This document shows positions 1 to 7,320 of a stretch of 38,837 nt of DNA, in pieces. The stretch is from a virus. How positions within the stretch are numbered: position 1 is the first letter of the stretch; every line of letters begins with the position of its first letter. A program made the position numbers and the translations under genes. The DNA is taken from IMG/VR virus record IMGVR_UViG_3300044655_000285, positions 1 through 38,837 of that record; one strand, 5' to 3'. The notes below the pieces were generated by a model. The model had not been told where the DNA came from, ran no database searches, and was given only the letters and a program-made list of their open reading frames with translations.

Positions 1-509
1 TCACGGAAATCAAACACAGGGTCAGACTTGCCAAGAGTGTAAGCTTTAACAAGAACTTTAACAGCATCTGCCCAACCTTCAATAGAGTCTCCAACTAAGA
101 ATCTCCTTTGTTTAGATGATGGCCCAACAATCGTAGGTAGATTTTCAACATGCCGCTTCTGAACAGAGAAGCCGACTCCAGATCCACCAAGTAAGTTAAA
201 CATTGTTTCGCTAAAGACTGCTGGATGATCAACAGCGGAGAAAGCACAATTAAACATGCGGTTATTACTAAGTTCAATAGGAGTACCTCCAAACTGTAAC
301 GAACGCATCGAAGGTAGAACTTGCCTATTAAATACAAACGTGTATGCACTTTTGATTTCCTCTTTCATCTTAGGATATTTACGTAAGTGCATTGCCATGT
401 TACGTTGCACTAACTCTTCCCATGTTTCTCGACGTTCTGCTTCTGGAACATACTTAGCATACTTGTTGAAGATTGTAATATCTGATAATACTTTCTGACT
501 AATATCCAT
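1..509 (-). CDS. Class II ribonucleotide reductase, N-terminal part, cut by window edge
   Basis: This minus-strand frame starts at an ATG at 509 and runs off base 1, giving about 169 residues. It matches the N-terminus of the complete RNR gene at 36011-37861 with only about five amino-acid differences (for example Y for F near residue 20, and KM for QI near 47). It includes the first active-site cysteine region (NCAF). An in-frame ATG at 590 would add 27 residues, as in the other copy. If the genome closes on itself, this is not a second gene but the same RNR gene seen from a second strain variant. There is no evidence here that it is a pseudogene; it is only truncated by the end of the sequence. 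Confidence 0.9.
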   Translation of the reverse strand, partial: MDISQKVLSDITIFNKYAKYVPEAERRETWEELVQRNMAMHLRKYPKMKEEIKSAYTFVFNRQVLPSMRSLQFGGTPIELSNNRMFNCAFSAVDHPAVFSETMFNLLGGSGVGFSVQKRHVENLPTIVGPSSKQRRFLVGDSIEGWADAVKVLVKAYTLGKSDPVFDFR

Positions 510-561
510 ATTGTTTCTTTCTTTTCTAGGATAGTTTAATAAATTAATAGGAGGAAACCAC

Positions 562-717
562 TCACTCCAACTCAGCACAAATGGTTTCATACCTATCTTC
601 AATCTTATCTGCAAAAGCGTATACAAGATCTTGAGTAGTTAATCCTAGTAGATCTATCAAGTCTACTTCATCAATCTGCTCAATTATTTTTTCTTGTAAT
701 TCAGTTATTGTTAACAT
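562..717 (-). CDS. Small conserved phage protein, 51 aa, upstream of RNR
   Basis: The ATG at 717 opens a 51-residue acidic, helical protein beginning MLTITELQEK and ending in YETICAELE. A homologue of exactly the same length lies at 37914-38069, also directly upstream of RNR, and the conserved core reads IDLLGLTT followed by KIEDRYET. Two diverged copies that both keep an open frame show that it is a real gene although very short. Its start overlaps the stop of the 44-aa gene upstream. Function is unknown; the position suggests co-transcription with the nucleotide-supply gene. Confidence 0.75.
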   Translation of the reverse strand: MLTITELQEKIIEQIDEVDLIDLLGLTTQDLVYAFADKIEDRYETICAELE

Positions 718-835
718 AATAACTTCCAACCTTATACTTAATATTGAATCCTTGATTATTTAAATAGCCTACCATACTATTATGAACCCACTCTAAAGGA
801 AACCCATAGTCTTTATACTGTTGAAGAGATAACAC
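701..835 (-). CDS. Hypothetical protein, 44 aa, GTG start
   Basis: A GTG at 835 is preceded by AAGGA at a spacing of seven bases and opens a 44-codon frame that begins LSLQQYKDYG and is rich in Tyr and Asn. It fits exactly between the stop of the gene at 837-1103 and the start of the 51-aa gene, overlapping the latter by 17 bases. The tight packing and good ribosome binding site are the support; I recognise no domain. The sibling region at the right end of the window has a different gene here (38053-38451), so this is an accessory position. Confidence 0.55.
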   Translation of the reverse strand: MLSLQQYKDYGFPLEWVHNSMVGYLNNQGFNIKYKVGSYYVNNN

Positions 836-836
836 T

Positions 837-1103
837 TTATTTTCCTTGTAGTCTATTTGCAACTAAGGTAACATATCCTGCAATGTCAACCCAGCTATCA
901 TCGTAATCAGGATCACCATTTAAGATTCGCCCTATCTTATGAGCTACCATCTCAAGCGATTCTTTCTGATCCTCTTTAAGTCTACTCCAGTTTTGCGTAT
1001 TCTGCATAATAAACTTAATACGTTGTGTAATGTTTGCGTGTCCTGCAAAATCACCATACCTACTACCACGTTCTGCTAAAGTATCTTGAATGTTAGATGA
1101 CAT
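837..1103 (-). CDS. DUF6378-like phage protein, 88 aa
   Basis: This 88-residue helical protein begins MSSNIQDTLAERGSRYGDF. The blocks ERGSRYGDF, HANITQ, LEMVAHKIGRILNGDPDY and DSWVDIAGY match my memory of the DUF6378 family, common in phages and of unknown biochemical role. The pattern of conserved E, H, K and D residues in helices recalls all-alpha nucleotide pyrophosphohydrolase-like folds, but that is only an impression. The start overlaps the stop of the exonuclease gene upstream by 11 bases, consistent with translational coupling. Confidence 0.7.
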   Translation of the reverse strand: MSSNIQDTLAERGSRYGDFAGHANITQRIKFIMQNTQNWSRLKEDQKESLEMVAHKIGRILNGDPDYDDSWVDIAGYVTLVANRLQGK

Positions 1104-1842
1104 TAACTACCCTTTCTGCTGTTCGACTACGTAAGTTTTTATTTCCTCGGAACCAGTTACCACAATCTTGACACTGATATCGTTGGAACTTACTTACTGT
1201 TGTTACTGCGTACCCACGTTTCTGGTGATGTTTACCACCACAGTTAGGACAAACAAGCTCATCATCGTTGAAGATGGATAAGTTTAAATGATGTTTAATC
1301 CATGGTCTAAACTTATAGTACACCTTCTCTAGAAGAACTACGTCTTGTTTGTTGTACTCTTCCATTAAAGCCCAAGCTTGAGGATTGTTAGCCATACATT
1401 GAATCCAAAGATCATGTCCTGTATGACTAGTCTTCTTACCTAGACCTAATGCTTGTGCTACATAGTCAAGTTTGTTTGACACAAACCTAAACTGTTTCTT
1501 AGCTACTTGAAGTAAATCAATATGTTTAACTGGTGACGGAGGAGTTAATCCATGTAGTAGGAACTCCTTGTTCAGTGTTGGCATATCAAACTTACTACCA
1601 TTGTAGTGAATTACTGCATCAGCTTCATCAATTAGATTGTGAATACCTGTTAACATGTCAATAGGATCTGATTTGTAGACACTATCGAAGTACATTGTAT
1701 CATCTTCTAACCACTTAGCTGAGTAACACATGGTATAAGACGACTCAAGAAGCTGACTTAATCCAATGTTCTGTTGCCAAATACCCCACACATGTGCTGT
1801 GTTAGGACTTGTTTCAATATCTAGTAGTAATATCTTAGCCAT
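1093..1842 (-). CDS. DEDDy 3'-5' exonuclease / RNase H-like nuclease with C-terminal zinc ribbon
   Basis: The 249-residue product has the three motifs of a DnaQ-fold nuclease: LLLDIETSP near residue 5 (DxE), HYNGSKFDMP near 100 (N..FD) and EYNKQDVVLL near 162 (YxxxD, the DEDDy subtype). The last 55 residues carry two CxxC pairs, CPNCGG and CQDCG, which form a zinc ribbon like those seen in transposase-associated and nucleic-acid-binding proteins. It is separate from the proofreading domain of the phage polymerase, so a role in host DNA or RNA degradation or in recombination is likely. Start and stop overlap both neighbours. The nuclease fold is secure; the substrate is unknown. Confidence 0.85.
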   Translation of the reverse strand: MAKILLLDIETSPNTAHVWGIWQQNIGLSQLLESSYTMCYSAKWLEDDTMYFDSVYKSDPIDMLTGIHNLIDEADAVIHYNGSKFDMPTLNKEFLLHGLTPPSPVKHIDLLQVAKKQFRFVSNKLDYVAQALGLGKKTSHTGHDLWIQCMANNPQAWALMEEYNKQDVVLLEKVYYKFRPWIKHHLNLSIFNDDELVCPNCGGKHHQKRGYAVTTVSKFQRYQCQDCGNWFRGNKNLRSRTAERVVNVI

Positions 1843-2098
1843 ATCCTACATTCCCATTCTGAGCTACTGCCCTATCTCGTTCATCTGACTGCCAATCTTC
1901 AGAGTACTTGGTAGCTATCCAGTTATCATGTAACCAAGACTCACCTAATTGATTGAAAGTTTTAGTTGCTATACCAAAGGAAGGTAAGACTTCAAACCAC
2001 ATCTTACCATCCTTCAGTTGATACTTAGCACCTACTTCAATTAGAGGAGTATTACGTAGTACATGGTAATAATCTAATTGCTTTAGGTCTTGGTTCAT
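1835..2098 (-). CDS. Hypothetical protein, 87 aa
   Basis: This 87-residue protein (MNQDLKQLDYYHVLRNTPLI) is rich in aromatic residues and charges and has no recognisable motif. It begins in a TAATG overlap with the gene upstream and ends overlapping the exonuclease start, so it is clearly part of the same translationally coupled operon between endonuclease I and the zinc-ribbon exonuclease. The mixed beta-strand-like pattern in the middle (KMWFEVLP) suggests a small globular protein. Function unknown. Confidence 0.65.
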   Translation of the reverse strand: MNQDLKQLDYYHVLRNTPLIEVGAKYQLKDGKMWFEVLPSFGIATKTFNQLGESWLHDNWIATKYSEDWQSDERDRAVAQNGNVGYG

Positions 2099-2292
2099 TA
2101 GCTAGGCTTTCTACCTTCATCTTTAAATAGAGCATATTGCTGCTCTGCTTCTTGTTCCTGAACCTTAATAACACCATGATGAATAAGATTCTTTACTGCA
2201 TGATCCATTAAGAAAGATGCTTCTTCAAGATCTACATGAAACTCAAAGTCTAAAGAACCATCTTCATTCCGTACACAGTTTTGTATAATCAC
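2098..2292 (-). CDS. Small conserved phage protein, 64 aa, GTG start
   Basis: The start is a GTG at 2292 with AAAGGA nine bases upstream. The 64-residue acidic product contains DFEFHVDLEEASFLMDHAV, a pattern I associate with short proteins found in many T7-like phages, without assigned function. It overlaps the end of endonuclease I by 29 bases and is joined to the next gene by TAATG. The acidic, helical character would fit a protein-binding or inhibitor role, but that is inference. Confidence 0.65.
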   Translation of the reverse strand: MIIQNCVRNEDGSLDFEFHVDLEEASFLMDHAVKNLIHHGVIKVQEQEAEQQYALFKDEGRKPS

Positions 2293-2641
2293 GTAACCAA
2301 TCCTTTCTAAAGTCTAACCATTCAAATCCATTATCATCAGCCCACATTGCATAGGTTGTTTTGCTCGTTTTACGAATCTTATTATCAGGATTCTGAAAGA
2401 GGATAATGACTCTAACATCTGGATTACAATCTCTAAACCACAACATCTTTTGTCTAGTTGCAAGATCCAACTTACCTTTAGCTTCGATATAAATATTCCC
2501 TATTTTAAAATCAGGAATATAATTTCTTTCTTTAGCAGGTTGTATGAAAGCAATCTTATCTGGTTCATACTTGACACTAGGATATGTAGTCTTTAATCTA
2601 GCCCAGACTTTTTCTTCTAACTTACTCTTGAATACTGGCAT
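2264..2641 (-). CDS. Endonuclease I, Holliday-junction resolvase (T7 gp3-like)
   Basis: The 125-residue protein matches phage endonuclease I, which resolves branched DNA and degrades host DNA for nucleotide supply. The catalytic set of the T7 enzyme is visible: a Glu in KSKLEEKVW near residue 9, the Asp of IPDF near 44, and the ExK of IEAKGK near 53. It is slightly shorter than the 149-residue T7 protein, mainly at the termini. It overlaps the 5'-3' exonuclease gene upstream and the 64-aa gene downstream, in the usual T7-like replication and recombination neighbourhood. Confidence 0.9.
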   Translation of the reverse strand: MPVFKSKLEEKVWARLKTTYPSVKYEPDKIAFIQPAKERNYIPDFKIGNIYIEAKGKLDLATRQKMLWFRDCNPDVRVIILFQNPDNKIRKTSKTTYAMWADDNGFEWLDFRKDWLRDYTKLCTE

Positions 2642-3350
2642 CGTTTGTTTTGTCTAACTCCTTGTATCTATTAAGGAAAGAGTCATCAGTATCTCGTAAG
2701 ATCCATAAGCATTGTGCGTTCATTTTAAATTCGTCATCATTGCTGTATGCTTGTCTTACAATATCAAACATCTCTTGTTCAGAAATACAATGTGCTAATA
2801 ACTTACGAGCTTTAACTTCACCAAGACCAGCAATACCTTTTACGTTATCTGCTTTGTCTCCTTTTAAGCACTGCTCGTAGAACAATCGTAACCCATCTAG
2901 ATCTGTTTGAGTAATAAACTTCTCATCCTTTTGCCACTTAGAAGTACCAAATGCCCATTGATAATGAAGGCCAGGTACTTGTAACATATCTTTATCAAGA
3001 GAACAGATAGTTGTTTGACCATCAATCTTATCTTGAAAGATACCCATTGCATCATCTGCCTCCAATGTAGGAGGAGCCAGTTCTGCACTGAGTTCTTTTA
3101 AAGAGTATTCTCTTAAAGCTTCTAAGTGTTTAGGTTTCTCAGCAGTTCTGTTAGCTTTATACTCTGGATAGATCTTCTTACGGAAGTTATCTCCGCCTGA
3201 TAAGAATGCTCTATATGAAGTAGCTTGAGTCTTTTCTAATAAAGTATCTAGAAGTTCATTGACCCTATAGATTGCTATACCTAAGTCATCGTTCTCAGCT
3301 GACGCTGCACAACGATACACTACTAAATCCATGTCAATTAATGCTTGCAT
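2622..3350 (-). CDS. 5'-3' exonuclease (flap/PIN-like nuclease)
   Basis: This 242-residue protein is a stand-alone 5' nuclease of the DNA polymerase I N-domain type. Metal-binding acidic clusters appear at the start (LIDMDLVVYR), at EADDAMG near 96 and at CSLDKDML near 116. A helix-three-turn-helix DNA-binding segment follows, KADNVKGIAGLGEVKARKLL near 165-184. It probably removes RNA primers or degrades DNA 5' ends beside the phage polymerase. It is the first gene after a 160-base gap (3351-3510) that could hold a leader or control element, and it overlaps endonuclease I. Confidence 0.9.
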   Translation of the reverse strand: MQALIDMDLVVYRCAASAENDDLGIAIYRVNELLDTLLEKTQATSYRAFLSGGDNFRKKIYPEYKANRTAEKPKHLEALREYSLKELSAELAPPTLEADDAMGIFQDKIDGQTTICSLDKDMLQVPGLHYQWAFGTSKWQKDEKFITQTDLDGLRLFYEQCLKGDKADNVKGIAGLGEVKARKLLAHCISEQEMFDIVRQAYSNDDEFKMNAQCLWILRDTDDSFLNRYKELDKTNDASIQE

Positions 3351-3435
3351 CTAGATACCTTAATAAAAAGAAACACATAACAAAACCTATTAATATCCCT
3401 TGACAAACGGAGGGCCCGTAGCATAGAATGTAATC

Positions 3436-3498
3436 AATCACCAGTGTCTCCATACGTTAGCTATTATGTGGAAGCAGGTGATTATTTCTAACCACCTG
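3436..3498. other. Three-arm alternative-pairing leader in the SSB / exonuclease gap
   Basis: The 160-base gap between the SSB-like gene and the 5'-3' exonuclease holds AATCACC at 3436-3442, CAGGTGATT at 3475-3483 and CACCTG at 3493-3498. The middle arm can pair with either flanking arm (7 bp or 6 bp) but not both at once. Such mutually exclusive pairing is typical of attenuators or switches. No T-run follows on either strand. I cannot tell which strand is transcribed here. Confidence 0.35.
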
Positions 3499-3510
3499 AT
3501 TAAAGATAAC

Positions 3511-4050
3511 TTATAGAGGAATGTCATCTTCAAAGTCAGCAGGATTACTTGGATCATATGATACTGTTGCTTTAGCATCTTTACCAAATACCCAATCACT
3601 AAGTTCAGTAGCTAGTGATAATACTTCTGCTTTGCTTACTGTCTTAGCACCTACTGTTAAGATAGAGATAGCATTAGACAAAGAAGATTGACGAACAATT
3701 AATTCTTGTCGAGCTGCACGTTCTTCTTTAGTTTCATAGTTACTACCTGTTACTCGTGCTCCACTTGTACTTGATGCTGGTGCTGGTGCCACTGGTGCTC
3801 CTCCTTCTGTACCAATTCCTGTCCATTGCCAGTAACCTTGATCATCTTTCTGTGATACTACTTCTACTACATCACCTTTATTCCAGCTACCAGCTGCTTT
3901 AAACACAGAAGGATTACTGAATGACATTAACTTCTTGTTACCAACCTTACCATCTGCACCCTTGTAAGTTACTTCTAATGACTGGTAACTACGACCATTC
4001 TTAGCAGCGTGGGTGTTAGGTGTACCTACATCAATTACTGTGATTTGCAT
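3511..4050 (-). CDS. Single-stranded DNA-binding protein-like (T7 gp2.5 role)
   Basis: The 179-residue product has a beta-rich N-terminal half (MQITVIDVG, SLEVTYK, GDVVEVVS) of the kind seen in OB folds, then a Pro/Ala/Ser linker (APVAPAPASSTSG). It ends in an acidic tail, DFEDDIPL, the hallmark by which SSB proteins bind replication partners. It lies directly after the polymerase palm gene, overlapping it by 16 bases, with GGAG eight bases before the ATG. I infer that it coats replicating ssDNA and recruits the phage polymerase. Primary-sequence similarity to a specific family is not certain; the tail and context carry the call. Confidence 0.75.
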   Translation of the reverse strand: MQITVIDVGTPNTHAAKNGRSYQSLEVTYKGADGKVGNKKLMSFSNPSVFKAAGSWNKGDVVEVVSQKDDQGYWQWTGIGTEGGAPVAPAPASSTSGARVTGSNYETKEERAARQELIVRQSSLSNAISILTVGAKTVSKAEVLSLATELSDWVFGKDAKATVSYDPSNPADFEDDIPL

Positions 4051-4757
4051 ACGATCTTCTCCATATTGCCCCAGTCAGGTCCAACTTCACATTCGACCCT
4101 CATAGGTAAGTTAAAATCTTGTCCGAACATTTTCTTAAAGTTAGCTGGTACGTCGTTGAAACACTTATCAACTAAACTTACTATACTATTATTATCCCAT
4201 ATTTTAGGATCGAAGTCAAGTATTATTGAATCATGTACTGTATTAACAAGTAGTACTCCTTTCTTTTCTTTTAGCCTGTTACGCAACGACACTCGTGCGA
4301 TGGACATGAGGTCTGCCCCGAGCCCCTGGACTGGGTAATTAAGGATTCTAGTTCTAGGCCATACGGCTTTTCCATACTTGATCTCTGGTTCGTAGTTGTA
4401 GACTCTTCCTGTAGGCATAACGAGTTTCCTGTCTCGTTTAGCTTGATCAAGGATTTTTGTATGCCAGTCCCTGAGTCCCACATATTTTCCATAGAACTGA
4501 TCGATAACTCCTTGCCAGAAATCTTCTCCACCAATGTCTTTAAAGTTAGGATCGTTTGCGTAACTATATGCCGATCCGCCATATATGAGTCGGAAGACGA
4601 ATGTTTTAGCGATAAGTCTACTTGGCAATCCGAATCGTTGTTGGTTATCTGCATGTTGATCAACTTCATTCCATATCTCCTTTAGTGCGACTGGATCTTG
4701 GCTAAGATAGGTAGCACCAACCCACTCTAATTGTTTAGCATCAGCTTGTAATAACAT
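4035..4757 (-). CDS. DNA polymerase family A, C-terminal part (palm and fingers), separate ORF
   Basis: This 240-residue protein starts almost exactly at motif A. QADAKQLEWV (residues 4-13) carries the catalytic Asp and the QxE of the family. Motif B appears near 50 (AKTFVFRLIYGG with its Lys and Tyr) and motif C near 172 (NTVHDSI, with the catalytic HD). All key residues are present, so the fragment looks functional when paired with the upstream ORF. The ATG at 4757 lies 29 bases after the stop of the N-terminal half and has only a weak AGGG ahead of it. All three frames contain a stop near the junction, so the two halves cannot be joined by one simple frameshift. Confidence 0.88.
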   Translation of the reverse strand: MLLQADAKQLEWVGATYLSQDPVALKEIWNEVDQHADNQQRFGLPSRLIAKTFVFRLIYGGSAYSYANDPNFKDIGGEDFWQGVIDQFYGKYVGLRDWHTKILDQAKRDRKLVMPTGRVYNYEPEIKYGKAVWPRTRILNYPVQGLGADLMSIARVSLRNRLKEKKGVLLVNTVHDSIILDFDPKIWDNNSIVSLVDKCFNDVPANFKKMFGQDFNLPMRVECEVGPDWGNMEKIVCKSQ

Positions 4758-4786
4758 TATAATCCCTATCTATTCTTTCGTATACG

Positions 4787-5989
4787 TCAAGCAAATCTTG
4801 TATAGAATAACTGTTTGATTTCTCCATCAAAGTTTTGCAGGTTTGGTCTACTACTTGAGAGTCGTCCTGTTCTTGCAACACATTGGTTAAGTTGTCCATG
4901 AATCTTTCCTTCCTTCCACTTAGATTCCTCTCGTAACTTAATGAGTCCTCTGTAGTATGTAGACACACGCTTCTCTAGTTCAGCTCGCTTGAGTAACAAC
5001 TCAATGACTTCAAGGGCTTTCTTAGATCCACGTAGTGATCGTAACGTTGATTCATCTGTAGAATACAAACCTTCCTTAGCTAACTCAGAACCTTTTAAAG
5101 GTTTAATTAGCCTAGGAAATTCTACTTCGTAGTCTTCCCACTTTTCTTTTGGTTCACCAGCTCTAGCACCAGTTTTAAAGAACCCGCAAGGAACTCTACG
5201 ACGGAGCCTAATGCTACCACCGTATAGGAAAGCGCTAAGATGATCGACGCTATTAAGGTTAAGACTATCACAAGAATGCTCGTTGTAAAGTAACCTGTCA
5301 AGTCTTTCAATGTCTTCGTCAAGTTGTTTAGCAAGCTCATTACTTTTCTCCTCATCATATAACAATCCATTAAATTCCATTTCTTGTAGTACAAGTAAGT
5401 CCTGATTGTGAAGACTAACTAACCTACGTAGTAATGGTTTGTCTTTAAGTTCTTCTAATTGTTTTAAGTACACTTGTCTAGTTAAGTCTAGATCTTTTAG
5501 TAAGTACTCTTCAAGAAGATCTCTTGGAATATCTGGTGTATCAATACCATTCTTCCAGTACTGCTCTGATACTACATCTAACTTTGATTCTAATCCATAG
5601 TATTCACATACTCCATTAAGACTAGGGTAAGTATCTTTCTGCCCTGTTAAAATAAAGTGTACTACTTGACAATCCCAAATACGTTTGTCTGAGAATGTAA
5701 TACCATATCGTGCTAACCAATGTAAGTCAAACTTAATGTTAAATCCTATGAGCACTTCTGCACTATCAATGGTAGATTGTATAGTACGTAAGTGATGGAC
5801 GTAAGGACTGCTATCATACTCAATTGAAAAGCAAGATCTATCCAAGCCGACATAACAGAGTTTATTTGTTTCATCAAATGGGTTTCCTTTATTTGAAATA
5901 GTTGTTTCTACATCTAAGACTAACTCATTAGCCACAGCAATCTCCGTTAGGTTCTTCAAACTCTGTACGTTTTTGATTAATATAATCAT
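4787..5989 (-). CDS. DNA polymerase family A, N-terminal part (3'-5' exonuclease and thumb)
   Basis: From an ATG at 5989 (an alternative is 6001) the product is 400 residues. The proofreading exonuclease is intact: LVLDVETT near 25 (DxE), IGFNIKFDLHWL near 85 (N..FD) and YLLKDLDLT near 155 (Y..KD). The thumb and the pre-palm motif ARTGRLSSSRPNLQN follow. The frame stops at TGA, nine residues past KQLFYTRF, just where motif A should begin. The chosen start keeps the first exonuclease strand (MIILIKNV). A GTG at 5935 with GGAG before it would remove part of the fold and is less likely. It overlaps the 50-aa gene upstream. Confidence 0.88.
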   Translation of the reverse strand: MIILIKNVQSLKNLTEIAVANELVLDVETTISNKGNPFDETNKLCYVGLDRSCFSIEYDSSPYVHHLRTIQSTIDSAEVLIGFNIKFDLHWLARYGITFSDKRIWDCQVVHFILTGQKDTYPSLNGVCEYYGLESKLDVVSEQYWKNGIDTPDIPRDLLEEYLLKDLDLTRQVYLKQLEELKDKPLLRRLVSLHNQDLLVLQEMEFNGLLYDEEKSNELAKQLDEDIERLDRLLYNEHSCDSLNLNSVDHLSAFLYGGSIRLRRRVPCGFFKTGARAGEPKEKWEDYEVEFPRLIKPLKGSELAKEGLYSTDESTLRSLRGSKKALEVIELLLKRAELEKRVSTYYRGLIKLREESKWKEGKIHGQLNQCVARTGRLSSSRPNLQNFDGEIKQLFYTRFA

Positions 5990-6080
5990 TGATACTTGCA
6001 ATTACATAATCAGTTTGTAATCCTTCAAGACTATTAGCTAACTTTTGAATCTCATCTAAAATTTCTAGTGCATCATCCAT
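5928..6080 (-). CDS. Small protein, 50 aa, between helicase and polymerase
   Basis: An ATG at 6080 with a strong GAGGAG eight bases upstream opens a 50-codon frame, MDDALEILDEIQKLANSLEG, ending in NGDCCG. It starts right after the helicase stop and its end overlaps the polymerase start in another frame. The ribosome binding site is better than that of the polymerase itself, so this short gene may couple translation into the polymerase. It is acidic and predicted helical, with a terminal Cys pair. No family recognised. Confidence 0.6.
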   Translation of the reverse strand: MDDALEILDEIQKLANSLEGLQTDYVIASINDYINQKRTEFEEPNGDCCG

Positions 6081-6081
6081 C

Positions 6082-7320
6082 TTACAACTCCTCGTATCGT
6101 GCTATCTCTGGTTTAATTAATACTTGTACTGAACCATGACGTAAGTCAGGTAGAGTATCAGTATCTCCTAATAACTTGTTCTTACAAATGTTAAAGTATC
6201 TAGATCTGCTGGTGTTGTCTTGTTCTTTCCCAATACCCATGATCCAATCAGCCTCACCTTGCTTGGCTGTCTTACTACCATCAACCATATCCATTGTTAA
6301 CCATAGCTTACCTTCTGCTTCACCACTTGCTTGTGATACAGCAATGACAGGTGCATATGTCTTAGCAATCTCACGAGCCCATTGATAAATCTGTTTAAGT
6401 TCAAGGTCATTACGATCACCTTTGAATCCTTTGATCTTATCAATCTGATCGAAGATAATTAACGACGGATTAGACTGTTTAAGGATCGCATCAATTCTAG
6501 ATCGAGAGCTTGAGTCTTCAAAGTCAAGGATCTTAATACGATTCCCTGTAACACTTTCGTACTGCCTCTGGCGTCTCTCTCTATCAGAAAACAGATGGTC
6601 TGTAGGGACACCAAGAGCTGCTTGATAACATCTAATTGCAACTTTGTTCCCTTGTTCCTCGTTATTAAACCATAAGACTTCACCATCTGTTTGAGTAACC
6701 ATGTGCGTAATCTCAGATGCGAGGAAGGTAGTCTTCCCTGTCTCAGGTCTAGCAAAGATAAAGCCAAAGTCTCCTTTGCGTAGCGAGCCAAGACTTTTGT
6801 TAAGCCAGTTGGTCCTCCAACGGAGACCTGGCGATGCGACTTGCGACTCATATAAATCCTCCAAATTCATGACAACAGGTTTAGCTTCATCAACTGTAAT
6901 CTCTTGATGCTCAAACTTTGAGAACAGTTCTAGTAAATCTTTTACAGGAGCTTTGCCATCTTCTACATCTAGTGCTAATTTAGCTACGTCTCCTGATAGA
7001 GAACGTCGTCGATGCTCTTCAAGTAATTCAATGACGACATCCCTATTAACTTCTAAAGAAAGAATCTCTGATACAAGATTATTAAAGTCAGTTCTTTCAG
7101 AATCTTTTAATAAATAATTACTATTATAAACTACTTCTAAATCATTACTATTAATATTATTACTATTACTATACGTAGTATAGTAGTTATTAATAGTTAT
7201 AAATAATTTATATATATTATTATAATTAATCTTAATATAATTAATGTTAACATATCTATAGTACTTTGTAAAGAGTTCTTTATCTTCACAGAACAATTTA
7301 ATTATTTGCTTTTCAACCAT
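6082..7320 (-). CDS. Replicative DNA helicase (DnaB / T7 gp4 C-domain type)
   Basis: The 412-residue protein contains a RecA-type helicase core. Walker A is ARPETGKTT at residues 190-198, Walker B is LIIFDQIDK near 290, and a Gln-containing segment APVIAVSQASGE near 325 matches the H3 region. The first 100 residues are unusual: residues 22-70 are packed with Asn, Tyr and Ile and come from a DNA stretch of only 12 percent GC. Unlike T7 gp4, the primase is a separate gene upstream, overlapping by 19 bases. AAAGGAG ten bases before the ATG supports the start. It should form the hexameric replisome helicase. Confidence 0.93.
   Translation of the reverse strand: MVEKQIIKLFCEDKELFTKYYRYVNINYIKINYNNIYKLFITINNYYTTYSNSNNINSNDLEVVYNSNYLLKDSERTDFNNLVSEILSLEVNRDVVIELLEEHRRRSLSGDVAKLALDVEDGKAPVKDLLELFSKFEHQEITVDEAKPVVMNLEDLYESQVASPGLRWRTNWLNKSLGSLRKGDFGFIFARPETGKTTFLASEITHMVTQTDGEVLWFNNEEQGNKVAIRCYQAALGVPTDHLFSDRERRQRQYESVTGNRIKILDFEDSSSRSRIDAILKQSNPSLIIFDQIDKIKGFKGDRNDLELKQIYQWAREIAKTYAPVIAVSQASGEAEGKLWLTMDMVDGSKTAKQGEADWIMGIGKEQDNTSRSRYFNICKNKLLGDTDTLPDLRHGSVQVLIKPEIARYEEL
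7111..7257. other. Extreme AT island with inverted repeat inside the helicase gene
   Basis: By hand count 18 of 150 bases in 7111-7260 are G or C. The island contains an 8-bp inverted repeat, TACTATAC-GTA-GTATAGTA, at 7167-7185, and many TAT/TAA runs. It encodes a low-complexity Asn/Tyr/Ile stretch of the helicase. An easily melted, palindrome-containing element inside the replication cluster is a plausible origin or unwinding element. A simple-sequence expansion in a tolerant linker would explain it equally well. Confidence 0.4.

Noticed and set aside
3400-3429. Plus-strand TTGACA-18-TAGAAT as a real promoter
   Set aside because: Spacing and -10 box are weaker than the four rightward promoters, there is no TGN, and it would run antisense into SSB. 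Kept only as a remark in a finding.
5122-5394. Frame with a strong hydrophobic stretch inside the polymerase exonuclease/thumb gene
   Set aside because: It lies wholly within the well-supported polymerase frame, has no ribosome site, and the hydrophobic run comes from shifted reading of the same codons.
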